Made by a program: the position numbers and the translations under genes. Shown in pieces: positions 43,603-52,702 of a stretch of 64,000 nt of DNA (its first letter is position 1; the number at the start of each line of letters is the position of its first letter). The stretch spans positions 1 through 64,000 of the forward strand of contig NZ_BAWW01000057.1 in the NCBI RefSeq assembly GCF_000875975.1, in the 5' to 3' direction. The stretch comes from Parachlamydia acanthamoebae (GTDB lineage Bacteria; Chlamydiota; Chlamydiia; Chlamydiales; Parachlamydiaceae). A model generated the notes under the pieces. That model was not told the origin of the DNA. It ran no database searches and saw only the letters and a list, made by a program, of their open reading frames with translations.

Positions 43603-46386
43603 TCACTCAGAAATGCTTGCTTGTGCGGCCGCTAAACGCGCAACTGGAACTCTAAAAGGAGAGCAAGAAACGTAGTTCAGCCCCATTTTTTGGCATAAAG
43701 CGATTGATTGCGGATCTCCGCCATGCTCTCCACAAATGCCACACTTAAGATCGGGCTTAACGTGTCTTCCTTTGTGAATAGCCTTTTGCATGAGCACTCC
43801 CACCCCTTCTTCATCGAGATTTTGAAAAGGGTCATGTTTAAGAATTTGAAACACTTCCGTTGGTTCAAGTGGATTTACTACCCCTTTGACATATAGAGGG
43901 ACAAATTTAGCGCTATCATCCCGACTAATCCCAAATGTTGTTTGAGTTAGATCGTTTGTCCCAAAGCTAAAGAAGTCGGCGTGTTCAGCAATTTTATCGG
44001 CAATTAGGCAGGCTCTGGGCAATTCGATCATGGTCCCAACCAGATAAGGAATCGATTTTCCAGTTTCCAAAAAAACGCGGTGAGCTATTTTATCAATTAA
44101 GGCCTTTTGATGAATCAGTTCATTTTCAATTCCAACAAGAGGGACCATAATTTCTGGGTATACCACCATGCCATCTGTAGCGACCTCTATAGCGGCTTCA
44201 AGGATCGCTCGTGTTTGCATTTCTGTGAGCTCTGGATAGGAAATGCCTAAACGACAGCCTCGATGTCCTAACATTGGATTGAGTTCTTTCAGGGAATTGC
44301 GAATTTCCACCAGACGGTTGCGTGAAATTTTCATGATGTGAGCGAGTGTATCGAGCTCATCTTCATTGTGTGGCATGAATTCATGTAGGGGAGGATCTAG
44401 CAGCCGAATGGTAACCGGAAGTCCATGCATAGCCCGAAAAATTCCGATGAAATCCTTTTTCTGATGAGGAAGTAATCGATCGATAGCCAATCTGCGCTCA
44501 TCGGGATGGATGCTAAAAAACATGCAACGCACATCATTTAAGCGATTGAGGTCCATGAACATATGTTCAGTGCGGCAAAGACCGATTCCATCAGCTCCAA
44601 AGAGACGTCCATATTCACTATCTTGGGGGGTATCGGCATTCATTCGCACTTTGATTTTGCTATAGCGATCGGCGATTTCCATCAATTTGTCATATTGTTG
44701 ATAGAGAAGGCTATCTTCAGGTTTTTTGGTTTTGGCTAGAAGAACCTGTGCGATTTCTGAAGCGCTTGTGGGAAGATGGCAGAAGAAAACTTCACCAGTT
44801 AAGCCGTCGATAGCGATAGGGTCTCCTTCTTTGATAGTTTGCTTGCCATCAGAAAGTGTTTTGGCAGCATCATTATACAATAAAGAAGAGCATCCCACGA
44901 CACAAGGTTTTCCCATCCCTCTTGCTACTACAGCTGCATGGCTGGTGCTGCCCCCACGAATCGTTAAAATTCCCTCTGCAGCGACCATACCGGGAAAGTC
45001 ATCAGGACTTGCTTCTTCTCGAGCAAGAATGCAGGGAATTCCTTTTCTTCTCATTTCTACAGCTTTTTCCGACGTGAAAACCAGACTTCCAGAAGCCGCT
45101 CCAGGACCTGCATTGAGCCCTTTAGTTGCTAGAAATTGCTCGGCACTTTTTTTGACTTCGGAATCAAAGATGGGAGTTAGAATTTGGGTGAGTTGTTCAG
45201 GTTGAACACGTTTTAAAGCTGTTTTTTCGTCGATCAAACCTTCATCCAGCATCTCTGCAGCGATACGGATCGCTGCAAAACCCGTACGTTTTCCTGCACG
45301 TGTTTGAAGCATGTAAAGATGACCATCTTCAATGGTGAACTCGATGTCTTGCATATCGTGAAAATGCTGTTCGAGCTTTTTGACGATCGAGAGAAGTTGC
45401 TGATAGACAGAGGGCATCAGTTTTTCTAAGCTTTCAAGAGAAGAATGAAAAACATGCCTTTGGTATTCGTTAATCGGGTGGGGGGTCCGGATTCCAGCGA
45501 CCACATCTTCCCCTTGTGCAGATACCAGAAATTCTCCGTAAAACATATTTTCGCCAGTCGCAGGATCTCTTGTAAATCCAACTCCGGTGGCAGAGCGCTC
45601 ATTTTTATTCCCGAAAACCATTCGTTGCACATTCACGGCTGTTCCCCAATCATCCGGGTAGCCATGTAGGTGCCTGTACAACACTGCTCTTTCGCTGTCC
45701 CAGCTGTTGAAAACGGCTCCTATGGCGCGCATTAATTGTTCTTTTGGATTTTGAGGAAAAGGTTTGCCGCAATGGTCTTCGTAAATTTGCTTGAAAATGA
45801 TGCAAGTCCTTTTAAGTCCGTCTGCTTCGAGTTCTTGGCTTGAGGAGACTTTTTCTATCCGCTTGATCTCTTCAAATGTTTGATCAAACTGTTTTCGGCT
45901 GACTCCGTCAACCACTTCCCCGTACATTTGAATAAAGCGGCGATAATTGTCATAAGCAAATTTAGCGTTACCCATTTTCTCTGCAAAACCTGCCACCGAA
46001 GCATCGTTTAAACCCAGGTTGAGAATTGTATCCATCATGCCTGGCATAGAAACTCGGGCACCCGAACGCACTGACACGAGTAAGGGATTTTTCTCGCTGC
46101 CGAATTGAGATCCTGTGTTTTTTTCTAAAACCTGCAGGGCGTGGAAAATTTGTTCAACAATTTCATTGGATAAGCTTTTTTGGTTACGACGATAGACATT
46201 GCACGCTTCGGTTGTGATAATAAATCCAGAGGGAACTGGAAGAGCAAGTGCGCACATTTCTGCTAGCCCATGCCCTTTTCCCCCCAGAAGATTTTTATCT
46301 AGGGGAGGAGAAGGGATGTGCTCCCCAAATGGAAAAACATAAGCCATTTGGGCATTGCGGTCGGTTCTCCAAGTTGGTGAAGTCAT
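43603..46386 (-). CDS. ppdK: pyruvate, phosphate dikinase
   Basis: The protein has 927 residues, the usual size. The N-terminal ATP-grasp part has L-L-G-G-K-G-H-G-L-A-E-M. The swinging domain carries the phospho-His in G-G-S-T-S-H-A-A-V-V-A-R-G-M (near residue 484). The PEP/pyruvate TIM barrel ends in K-C-G-I-C-G-E-H-G-G with the catalytic Cys (near 883). It interconverts pyruvate + ATP + Pi and PEP + AMP + PPi, which gives a route from pyruvate back to sugars and may save ATP when PPi is used. The ribosome site is weak; an in-frame Met at residue 14 is possible. Confidence 0.96.
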   Translation of the reverse strand: MTSPTWRTDRNAQMAYVFPFGEHIPSPPLDKNLLGGKGHGLAEMCALALPVPSGFIITTEACNVYRRNQKSLSNEIVEQIFHALQVLEKNTGSQFGSEKNPLLVSVRSGARVSMPGMMDTILNLGLNDASVAGFAEKMGNAKFAYDNYRRFIQMYGEVVDGVSRKQFDQTFEEIKRIEKVSSSQELEADGLKRTCIIFKQIYEDHCGKPFPQNPKEQLMRAIGAVFNSWDSERAVLYRHLHGYPDDWGTAVNVQRMVFGNKNERSATGVGFTRDPATGENMFYGEFLVSAQGEDVVAGIRTPHPINEYQRHVFHSSLESLEKLMPSVYQQLLSIVKKLEQHFHDMQDIEFTIEDGHLYMLQTRAGKRTGFAAIRIAAEMLDEGLIDEKTALKRVQPEQLTQILTPIFDSEVKKSAEQFLATKGLNAGPGAASGSLVFTSEKAVEMRRKGIPCILAREEASPDDFPGMVAAEGILTIRGGSTSHAAVVARGMGKPCVVGCSSLLYNDAAKTLSDGKQTIKEGDPIAIDGLTGEVFFCHLPTSASEIAQVLLAKTKKPEDSLLYQQYDKLMEIADRYSKIKVRMNADTPQDSEYGRLFGADGIGLCRTEHMFMDLNRLNDVRCMFFSIHPDERRLAIDRLLPHQKKDFIGIFRAMHGLPVTIRLLDPPLHEFMPHNEDELDTLAHIMKISRNRLVEIRNSLKELNPMLGHRGCRLGISYPELTEMQTRAILEAAIEVATDGMVVYPEIMVPLVGIENELIHQKALIDKIAHRVFLETGKSIPYLVGTMIELPRACLIADKIAEHADFFSFGTNDLTQTTFGISRDDSAKFVPLYVKGVVNPLEPTEVFQILKHDPFQNLDEEGVGVLMQKAIHKGRHVKPDLKCGICGEHGGDPQSIALCQKMGLNYVSCSPFRVPVARLAAAQASISE

Positions 46387-46394
46387 TCCGACAC

Positions 46395-46982
46395 CTATTT
46401 TGTAGCGGGTACAGGAGCATCTTTCATGTATTCAACCACCAATTGTAAGGGAACGACTCTTTCTGGCTGAAAGAGAGGGCCTTCAATAATGACCATCTGT
46501 CGCGCTTTTTCTTTTTGACGCATTTCTTCTACAACCGGAGGCGGAAAAGCTCGGGTTTGAATGTTGTACTGTTCCGTGTATTCGTCTTGTACAGGAGTGA
46601 TCCGATTGACAAGATTAAAAACAGTTCCATCTTGATCGGAAACTAATGTAATATTATTTCCACTTGTACGAATATGCCCTCGTACAGTTAAGCGGATGAT
46701 TTTTAAACGTGGACCTACCATACGCATAGTTCCGTTGATAGGTGCAAAAGAGAAAGGCACATTCGGCTGCCATTTAAGCTGTAGTTGGCCTGCCGAAGCA
46801 TTCATGAGGACCTGAGAAACTCCGCGCACTTTTTGAAATTCTTTTTGAAGAAGTTCTGCACATGCCGGAGGACAAAGCGCACTTTGCCAGGTGATTGCAA
46901 CATTTTGAATTTCCCCATGCAGCCAGATTGTTGATAAAGTAAAACAAGCAAATAAGGAATGGAATAAACGTGAAAGCTTCAT
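46395..46982 (-). CDS. exported uncharacterised protein with HMA-like fold
   Basis: The protein has 195 residues. A signal peptide runs to about residue 23 (T-I-W-L-H-G). The part V-A-I-T-W-Q-S-A-L-C-P-P-A-C-A-E-L-L-Q-K-E-F recalls heavy-metal-associated domains but has C-x3-C, not C-x2-C, so metal binding is uncertain. The rest is beta-rich. It lies 8 bases upstream of ppdK on the same strand and may share its message. Confidence 0.65.
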   Translation of the reverse strand: MKLSRLFHSLFACFTLSTIWLHGEIQNVAITWQSALCPPACAELLQKEFQKVRGVSQVLMNASAGQLQLKWQPNVPFSFAPINGTMRMVGPRLKIIRLTVRGHIRTSGNNITLVSDQDGTVFNLVNRITPVQDEYTEQYNIQTRAFPPPVVEEMRQKEKARQMVIIEGPLFQPERVVPLQLVVEYMKDAPVPATK

Positions 46983-47013
46983 GGTTTCCTCATTCTTTAT
47001 TTAGAAGGATTCA

Positions 47014-47904
47014 TTATACAAGTTGATACCGCCACTTTTTGCGATTCATAAACCATGCAAAATATAAATTCCAACAAAAATAAAATATGTAAAGATAGTT
47101 AAATGATTCAATAAAAGAAAAATGAAAGGGTTGTGGATTTTGCATGCGCATATTTAAGCGGGCTAAATTAAAGGCAAACTCTCCCTTCATGATTTGTTTT
47201 TTGCGCAATGAGGGGTTTTGCGATATGAGTTCTTTTGCCCATTCCTGAATTAAATAAAGTTCCCAACCTCTTTTCAATTGTTTATGCTGCTCTAAAATAC
47301 TTGAGCTCAGAGGTTCTTTTACATATTCGTGCATAAGCCGTTCTTCAGAAGGAAAGAGTTGATTTTCTAATTGCAGGGATTTGGTTCCTGTATGTCGGGC
47401 ATCAAAAATAAAAGCGATGCAAAGGATGGGTAAAACCCATGTCGCTTGTGCCGCGCCTTCTCTTTTACGAAGAAGGAGAATGGATAACACAACTGAAAAT
47501 AAAATCCATCCTTTCGTAAAGGCTGGCGTTTTAAGAAAAAGCAAGAGAATGGAGTCTTTGCATTTTTCTAAAAAGGATTGATTTCCCATACTTTGGACTT
47601 GTCGATAAGAAGAGATAATATGCTGTCTTTCGTGTTCTGGGAGTTTTTCAAAGTGTTGTCGATTAAAAAGTTGATGCTCTTCAGATGACGGATGAGCGAG
47701 TGTACCCATGACATTTTCAAATAGAAGCGTGTGAGATTTTTGTGTAAAAAGAGCTCCCATAAAAGGATGGCCTGCATACAGACAAATGGCCGTAAATGCC
47801 AGGCAAAGCTGAAGAATGGCTAAAATGCGTAGGGGCGTGGGAAGAAATGTATCGGGAGGGAAGTCTTTTTTAGCTTTTTTTGTGAACATTGTAAAAATCT
47901 TCAA
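47014..47904 (-). CDS. uncharacterised membrane protein
   Basis: The protein has 296 residues with a short basic N-terminus and hydrophobic segments at about 26-52, 133-150, 158-170 and 268-285. The long loop between the first two is charged (E-K-L-P-E-H-E-R-Q-H), as is the one before the last. No family is recognised. It precedes the exported HMA-like gene on the same strand by 31 bases, so the two may be cotranscribed. Confidence 0.7.
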   Translation of the reverse strand: MKIFTMFTKKAKKDFPPDTFLPTPLRILAILQLCLAFTAICLYAGHPFMGALFTQKSHTLLFENVMGTLAHPSSEEHQLFNRQHFEKLPEHERQHIISSYRQVQSMGNQSFLEKCKDSILLLFLKTPAFTKGWILFSVVLSILLLRKREGAAQATWVLPILCIAFIFDARHTGTKSLQLENQLFPSEERLMHEYVKEPLSSSILEQHKQLKRGWELYLIQEWAKELISQNPSLRKKQIMKGEFAFNLARLNMRMQNPQPFHFSFIESFNYLYIFYFCWNLYFAWFMNRKKWRYQLV

Positions 47905-48023
47905 GTTTGTTGAAATGATCTCCCAACCTAAAAAAGTTAGTCATTATTTTCAATAAGAAGTATTTGATAGGGGGAAATTTGTGTCGTTTGGTATTTATTA
48001 TGTTCGTTTTAGATACCAATTAT

Positions 48024-48099
48024 AACCCAAAATTGGCTAAAATAGGGGGCAATTCCAACCAAAAAATGGCTAAAATTGGGTGCAAAAATAACCAAAAAG
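48024..48099 (+). repeat. 33-bp tandem direct repeat before the ATPase gene
   Basis: Units at 48024-48056 and 48057-48089 are similar, and a partial third (10 bases) follows at 48090-48099. They share AACC-AAAA-TGGCTAAAAT-GGG-GCAA. The period is a multiple of 3. Read from the ATG at 48000 they encode repeats of N-x-K-[LM]-A-K-I-G in a 42-codon frame that overlaps the ATPase start. They could be operator repeats, a leader peptide or a duplication by slippage. Confidence 0.7.
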
Positions 48100-48108
48100 A
48101 GATTTTTT

Positions 48109-49440
48109 ATGAAAAGGACGCTTGAGGCTGAGTTAATTGCATGGAAAGATAGAGGGGAGCATCTTCCTATTCTTTTGCGAGGAGCACGACAAGTCGGAAA
48201 AAGTTATTTAGTTGAAGATTTTGGTAAAACCTATTTTGAGGATATCGCGATTGTTGATTTTGAAAATCGACCAGAGTTAAGAATCGCATTTAATACAAGA
48301 GAACCTAAAGAAATTTTGTCGCGTTTAGAAATCGCTCTGCAAAAAAAAATAAAGGAAAAAACAACTCTTCTTTTTCTTGATGAAATTCAATCATGCCCAG
48401 AGGCGCTCATCTCTTTGAGATATTTTAAAGAGCAGATGCCAAATCTTCATGTGATAGCAGCCGGCTCTCTCCTTGAATTTTTGCTACACAATGAAAACTT
48501 TAGTTTTCCTGTTGGACGAGTTGAATTTCTTTATTTGCACCCTCTTTCTTTTATAGAATATCTTCAAGAAGCTGCTCCCATTTTAGCGACCCGACTCAAA
48601 GAATATAACCTCGATCACATACCGAGTGAATTAGAGCACCAAGAATTTTTAAAATGGGTAAGACGTTATCTTTTTATAGGTGGAATGCCAGCTGCGGTAA
48701 AAGCGAGTTTGAGTCAAACAACATTCTATGATTCGCAAAGAGTTCATGAGAGAATTCTTCAGGCTTATGAAAGTGATTTTGGCAAGTATGCTAAGCACGT
48801 GCAGCATAAATATTTGCATGCTATTTTTCAAAAGGCTCCATCTGTTGTTGGACAAATATTAAAATATAGCCGTATTCATGAAGATATTCGATCTAGAGAG
48901 TTAAAGCCCGCTCTCGAACTTCTTTACAGAGCTGGGCTTATTCAGCGCATATTTGCAACCACAGCTGCAGGCCTGCCTCTTCATGCCCATATTAAAAGTG
49001 AACGATTTAAGTTATTGTATTTGGATGTTGGATTGCTCCAGACAGCGACAAAAACCGATGCGACGCAATTTTTTGAGCAAGAGATCATGCAAATTAATTC
49101 AGGCATGGTTGCTGAGCAGTTTGTGGGACAAGAACTTCTTGCTTATTCTGCGCCTTATCAAAATGCACCCCTTCTTTTTTGGGAGCGAATGACGGGGGGA
49201 TTGGCAGAGGTTGATTTTGTTGAGACTATTAAAGCAAATGTGATTCCAATTGAGGTAAAAGCAGGGGCAACAGGTACATTGCGATCGTTGCACGTTTTTC
49301 TCAATGAAAAAAATAGTCCATTAGGTGTAAGAATCGGAGAAAATCCTCTCTCCTTCCATCAAAAGGTTCTGTCGATTCCCTTCTACTTAGTAAATTCCAT
49401 CGATTCCTTAGTTACTCAGGCATTGTCAAGGACATTGTGA
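48109..49440 (+). CDS. AAA-type ATPase with DUF4143 domain
   Basis: The protein has 443 residues from the ATG at 48109, which has AAGAG upstream. Walker A is R-G-A-R-Q-V-G-K-S (about 22-30), Walker B L-L-F-L-D-E-I-Q-S-C-P, and the sensor region A-A-G-S-L-L-E-F. The C-terminal DUF4143 domain ends with a PD-(D/E)xK-like W-E-R…G-L-A-E-V-D-F…V-I-P-I-E-V-K-A-G. That E-V-D-F / I-E-V-K pair looks like a nuclease core. The family is widespread, often mobile and poorly understood. No partner gene is adjacent. The 33-bp repeats lie directly before it. Confidence 0.88.
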   Translation: MKRTLEAELIAWKDRGEHLPILLRGARQVGKSYLVEDFGKTYFEDIAIVDFENRPELRIAFNTREPKEILSRLEIALQKKIKEKTTLLFLDEIQSCPEALISLRYFKEQMPNLHVIAAGSLLEFLLHNENFSFPVGRVEFLYLHPLSFIEYLQEAAPILATRLKEYNLDHIPSELEHQEFLKWVRRYLFIGGMPAAVKASLSQTTFYDSQRVHERILQAYESDFGKYAKHVQHKYLHAIFQKAPSVVGQILKYSRIHEDIRSRELKPALELLYRAGLIQRIFATTAAGLPLHAHIKSERFKLLYLDVGLLQTATKTDATQFFEQEIMQINSGMVAEQFVGQELLAYSAPYQNAPLLFWERMTGGLAEVDFVETIKANVIPIEVKAGATGTLRSLHVFLNEKNSPLGVRIGENPLSFHQKVLSIPFYLVNSIDSLVTQALSRTL

Positions 49441-49891
49441 GCTTTTTTCGGATTGAAATCACTTTTTCAACTTCGGCAATCTGTTCTCCATGGGTGTCTT
49501 TAATGAAAATCTTTTTATTCCAAAGCATTCGACTTTGTGTTTGAAGGGTGCTTAAAATGGAATCGATCTCTTCTTGAGATAGGGTAAATTCAGCTAAAAG
49601 ATCTGTGCGTCCTGGCCTGAGGTAGCGAATGGTTGCCGATTTATCCCATACCTCATAGTCTGAGCTAAGATTTTTGATAAGCATGATCATATAAAAAGGA
49701 TCTGCCATCGAGTAAATGGATCCTCCGTATTGAGTTCCTACATAATTGGTATTCCAGGATCTTAGAATTAGCTTTGTCACGATGCGACGATAGTCTTTAG
49801 CTACTTCGACGATTTTGATTCCTGCGAACAAAAAGGGGGGCCAAAGATTCCATAATTTGGGTGAAGCCTTTATTTTTCGCATCAGGGCCAT
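49412..49891 (-). CDS. DUF4442 hotdog-fold protein (thioesterase-like)
   Basis: The protein has 159 residues. W-N-T-N-Y-V-G-T-Q-Y-G-G-S-I-Y-S-M-A-D-P-F-Y-M (about 45-67) is typical of the family, as is V-W-D-K-S-A-T-I-R-Y-L-R-P-G. Hotdog proteins of this type are thought to act on acyl-CoA or acyl carrier protein thioesters. It overlaps the convergent ATPase gene by 29 bases at their ends. Confidence 0.82.
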   Translation of the reverse strand: MALMRKIKASPKLWNLWPPFLFAGIKIVEVAKDYRRIVTKLILRSWNTNYVGTQYGGSIYSMADPFYMIMLIKNLSSDYEVWDKSATIRYLRPGRTDLLAEFTLSQEEIDSILSTLQTQSRMLWNKKIFIKDTHGEQIAEVEKVISIRKKLTMSLTMPE

Positions 49892-49958
49892 AAATGATTA
49901 CCTCAAAAAAAAACAAATGCATATTCTTGCAACAAATCCCTAAAATTAGGAGACAAAG

Positions 49959-50330
49959 ATGAAGATTCAAGCGATTAAATTATGTTGGGTTGTTGTTTCT
50001 AACCTTGAACAAGCCGTTAAATTTTATCAAGAGTGTTTAGGACTGCAATTGATAGAATGGGATAAGCAATTTGGCTGGGCTGAGTTTGAGGGATATGAAG
50101 GAGGAGGACGCCTAGGGGTTGCTCAAGTAAGTGAATACACGCAAATTCCTGCGGGATCAAATGCGGTTGTAGCTTTAAATGTAGAAGATATAGAGAAAGC
50201 TAAAGAGGCCTGCGTGCAGAAAGGGGTGACTTGTGTGGGAGATGTGATCGAGGTCCCCGGGCAAGTTAAATTATTGGCTTGTCGTGATCAAGATGGAAAT
50301 TGGTTTCAATTGGCTCAAGTGCTTTCTTAA
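49959..50330 (+). CDS. VOC (glyoxalase/bleomycin-resistance) family protein
   Basis: The protein has 123 residues, a single vicinal-oxygen-chelate domain made of two beta-alpha-beta-beta-beta units. V-S-N-L-E-Q-A-V-K-F-Y-Q-E-C-L-G-L begins it, and D-Q-D-G-N-W-F-Q-L-A-Q ends it. Family members bind a metal and small ligands; some detoxify methylglyoxal. The usual N-terminal metal His is not at the expected place, so the metal site may be altered. GGAG precedes the start. Confidence 0.85.
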   Translation: MKIQAIKLCWVVVSNLEQAVKFYQECLGLQLIEWDKQFGWAEFEGYEGGGRLGVAQVSEYTQIPAGSNAVVALNVEDIEKAKEACVQKGVTCVGDVIEVPGQVKLLACRDQDGNWFQLAQVLS

Positions 50331-50345
50331 AACATTTTTTATGGT

Positions 50346-51386
50346 TTAGTTTTCTTTTCGAGCAAAGCGTTCACGTTGAGCCTGAGAGGCAACTCCTCCA
50401 AAAATTTGAGCCATTTGTGAGACTCTTCCAGGAGTTGCGGGAGGTTGATTCACATCGTTTGCACCTAGATCATGCAGTGATCCTGTTCTTGGACTACTAG
50501 AACCTGGTATTACGGATTGCGATGTAGAGCTTGAAGGCGGAGAAGAAGAAAAACCTGAACCGACTCTGCTGTGATCTTCATGTTCATTAGGATCGTAGTC
50601 ACGCTCGGATGCTTTCCATTCATCCTCAGTGCAGCACCCTCCCTCTTGGGCTTGCTGATCACGTACAGCAGGGTCTTCAATGACATGTGGTGGGTCTTTT
50701 TCAGCCTGGCGTTCTTTAACGCCATCGATTTTTTTCTTTACCTTTTCTCCAAAAGGACCTTCAGGCTTAAAGTTTGTGATCTCTTCTGGTGGGACATGAT
50801 TCAAGCCTCGTTGGACGCTCTTTAACGTTGCTTTATCCAAGCCTGTGGTAGAGTCATTTGGTGTGTAAATCACCGCGGGAGCTGTAGGAGGGGCTGGAAT
50901 TAAAAAAACTCTACCGCCAGAATGACAAAGAACAAGGCTTTGCCCAGATTTTGCAGCATTAAAACGTTTCTCTTGCAATCCCCAGCTATAAATTTTAAAC
51001 AAATTATTGAGACCGATTTCAAGCTTAGTTCCCTTAAAAACCTTGATGATGGTTTGTATTTGGTTGTAACACTTTTCAAAATTTTCGATGTCTGCTGGAG
51101 TGATGTTTGTCAATTTGGAAAACTTTTCCAATTCTAAATCAAATTGGTGCGCACATTCCTTGCGTAAACATTTTTGAATGGTGCTGGTTCGCAAAAATTG
51201 AAAATGTTGAAAAAAATGTGCAATACGATGGGCTAATCGAGAGAAAGGATCTAAAATAGAGCCTTTTTTCAAAGGAATAAAGCGGCGAATTTCTTCTAGT
51301 TGCTTCAAATGGTATTTCTTCACAAGGTATTCTGGCACGGTGTTTTGTGCAATAGCAGAGGTGTTAGGGAATGCTAACTCTGACAT
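50346..51386 (-). CDS. uncharacterised Ser/Pro-rich protein, candidate effector
   Basis: The protein has 346 residues. Residues 1-160 are helical and basic; a short hydrophobic Pro/Ala stretch lies near 173-185 (L-I-P-A-P-P-T-A-P-A-V-I). From about 200 on the protein is low in complexity and acidic, then Ser/Pro-rich (G-F-S-S-S-P-P-S-S-S-T-S-Q-S), as in disordered secreted proteins. There is no signal peptide. I recognise no family. It is convergent with the VOC gene. A host-directed role is inferred from composition only. Confidence 0.6.
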   Translation of the reverse strand: MSELAFPNTSAIAQNTVPEYLVKKYHLKQLEEIRRFIPLKKGSILDPFSRLAHRIAHFFQHFQFLRTSTIQKCLRKECAHQFDLELEKFSKLTNITPADIENFEKCYNQIQTIIKVFKGTKLEIGLNNLFKIYSWGLQEKRFNAAKSGQSLVLCHSGGRVFLIPAPPTAPAVIYTPNDSTTGLDKATLKSVQRGLNHVPPEEITNFKPEGPFGEKVKKKIDGVKERQAEKDPPHVIEDPAVRDQQAQEGGCCTEDEWKASERDYDPNEHEDHSRVGSGFSSSPPSSSTSQSVIPGSSSPRTGSLHDLGANDVNQPPATPGRVSQMAQIFGGVASQAQRERFARKEN

Positions 51387-51617
51387 AGAATGTCCTTATT
51401 TGTGATTCAATAAAGAAGCGACTTGTTTTCTAACTAAAAGAACTTTTTAGAATTATTAAGTAGGATCAATTCTAACGAGAAACCAAATTAATCGGTAGGT
51501 TTTTTTAATGACTTTAAAAACAATTTTAAAAAGGAGTTGATCGATAGATTTTTATTGTCAATCGGGGCGTGAAGTCGTACTATCTTGTCAAACGAATATC
51601 GTTAATAGGAGTGATGC

Positions 51618-52652
51618 ATGCAAGAATCTGTTTTCGTTTCGGGATTCCGAACCTTTATTATCGCCTTTTGCAAAATTTTTGGGGTCTTACTGGGTGTTCT
51701 TTTGGCAATCAGTGCCTTTTCTCTATTTGAATCTAAAGAAAGTGAAATTACAAGCGAATATTCTTTGGAAATAGCACCGAATGCGAAAAACGTGCGTACC
51801 GCACTTTCTAGTACGGCTCCTGTCGTGCTCGTTTTGCCCATTGATGGATTGATTGGTGGTGAATCATTAAACGCAAAAACAGTTCGCCAACAATTGATCG
51901 AATCCCGCGAAGGGACATTGAGTAACAATCGCGTTAAAGCCATTTTTTTAGAGATTAATACTCCGGGGGGAACCGTTTTTGATGCCGATGGCATTTATCG
52001 TTCTTTGAAGGCTTACAAAAAAGAATTTGATGTCCCGGTATTTGCTTATGTGGACGGATTGTGTGCTTCGGGTGGAATGTATGTCGCTTCTGCTGCTGAT
52101 AAAGTTTATGCGAGTGATGTGAGCTTGGTCGGGAGTGTCGGAGTGATCACATCTTCTTATTTGAATCTTTCTCAGCTTTTAGATAAAATTGGCGTGCAAT
52201 CGTTGACTCTTTCTGCAGGCAAAGGCAAGGATGAATTAAATCCTTTACGTCCTTGGAAGCCTGGAGAACAAGACAAAATGCAAGGCCTCATTAATTTTTA
52301 TTATCAGCATTTTGTGGGGGTGGTGACGGCAAATCGTCCCCAGTTAAACAAAGAAAAGTTGGTTGATGAATATGGCGCTTCGGTTTTTCCAGCGGATGAA
52401 GCCTTTGCGAAAGGATATATTGATGGGAGTGGATTTAGCCGGGGAGAGACTTTAAAAGCACTTCTTAAACAGATTGGAATTGAAGATGATTTCTATCAGG
52501 TAATGAAATTCCAAGGGAAAAATTGGTTTTCACAAATTTTTAGTGAAACAAATGCTTTAGCATCGGGTTCGATTCAACTGCGATTACCACAAGAATTGGA
52601 TGCTAAATTTTCAAATCAACCTCTATATCTTTACCATCCTGACGCAAAATAA
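51618..52652 (+). CDS. sppA: signal peptide peptidase SppA (S49 family)
   Basis: The protein has 344 residues with one N-terminal membrane anchor (about 10-32). The nucleophile Ser is in D-G-L-C-A-S-G-G-M-Y (near residue 153), and a Lys in G-K-G-K-D-E-L-N-P fits the general base of the Ser-Lys dyad. It cuts leftover signal peptides in the inner membrane. AGGAGTG precedes the ATG. In chlamydiae this gene precedes polA, as here. Confidence 0.93.
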   Translation: MQESVFVSGFRTFIIAFCKIFGVLLGVLLAISAFSLFESKESEITSEYSLEIAPNAKNVRTALSSTAPVVLVLPIDGLIGGESLNAKTVRQQLIESREGTLSNNRVKAIFLEINTPGGTVFDADGIYRSLKAYKKEFDVPVFAYVDGLCASGGMYVASAADKVYASDVSLVGSVGVITSSYLNLSQLLDKIGVQSLTLSAGKGKDELNPLRPWKPGEQDKMQGLINFYYQHFVGVVTANRPQLNKEKLVDEYGASVFPADEAFAKGYIDGSGFSRGETLKALLKQIGIEDDFYQVMKFQGKNWFSQIFSETNALASGSIQLRLPQELDAKFSNQPLYLYHPDAK

Positions 52653-52670
52653 ATAATTCAGATCTTTTAT

Positions 52671-52693
52671 CCCCCAAAGAGACTCTTTGGGGG
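52671..52693. terminator. GC-rich hairpin between sppA and polA
   Basis: CCCCCAAAGA and TCTTTGGGGG pair over 10 bp with a 3-base loop. It lies 18 bases after the sppA stop and 10 before the first polA ATG. It is followed by TAATCTTT, a weak tail. The GGGGG may also serve as the polA ribosome site, so folding could affect translation. Confidence 0.65.
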
Positions 52694-52702
52694 TAATCTT
52701 TA

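Noticed and set aside
44726-45205. Plus-strand frame of 159 codons opposite ppdK
   Set aside because: It is a shadow of the highly conserved ppdK gene and has no likeness to a known family.
48024-48099. CRISPR-like array
   Set aside because: The repeats are directly abutting 33-base units without spacers, and only about two are present.
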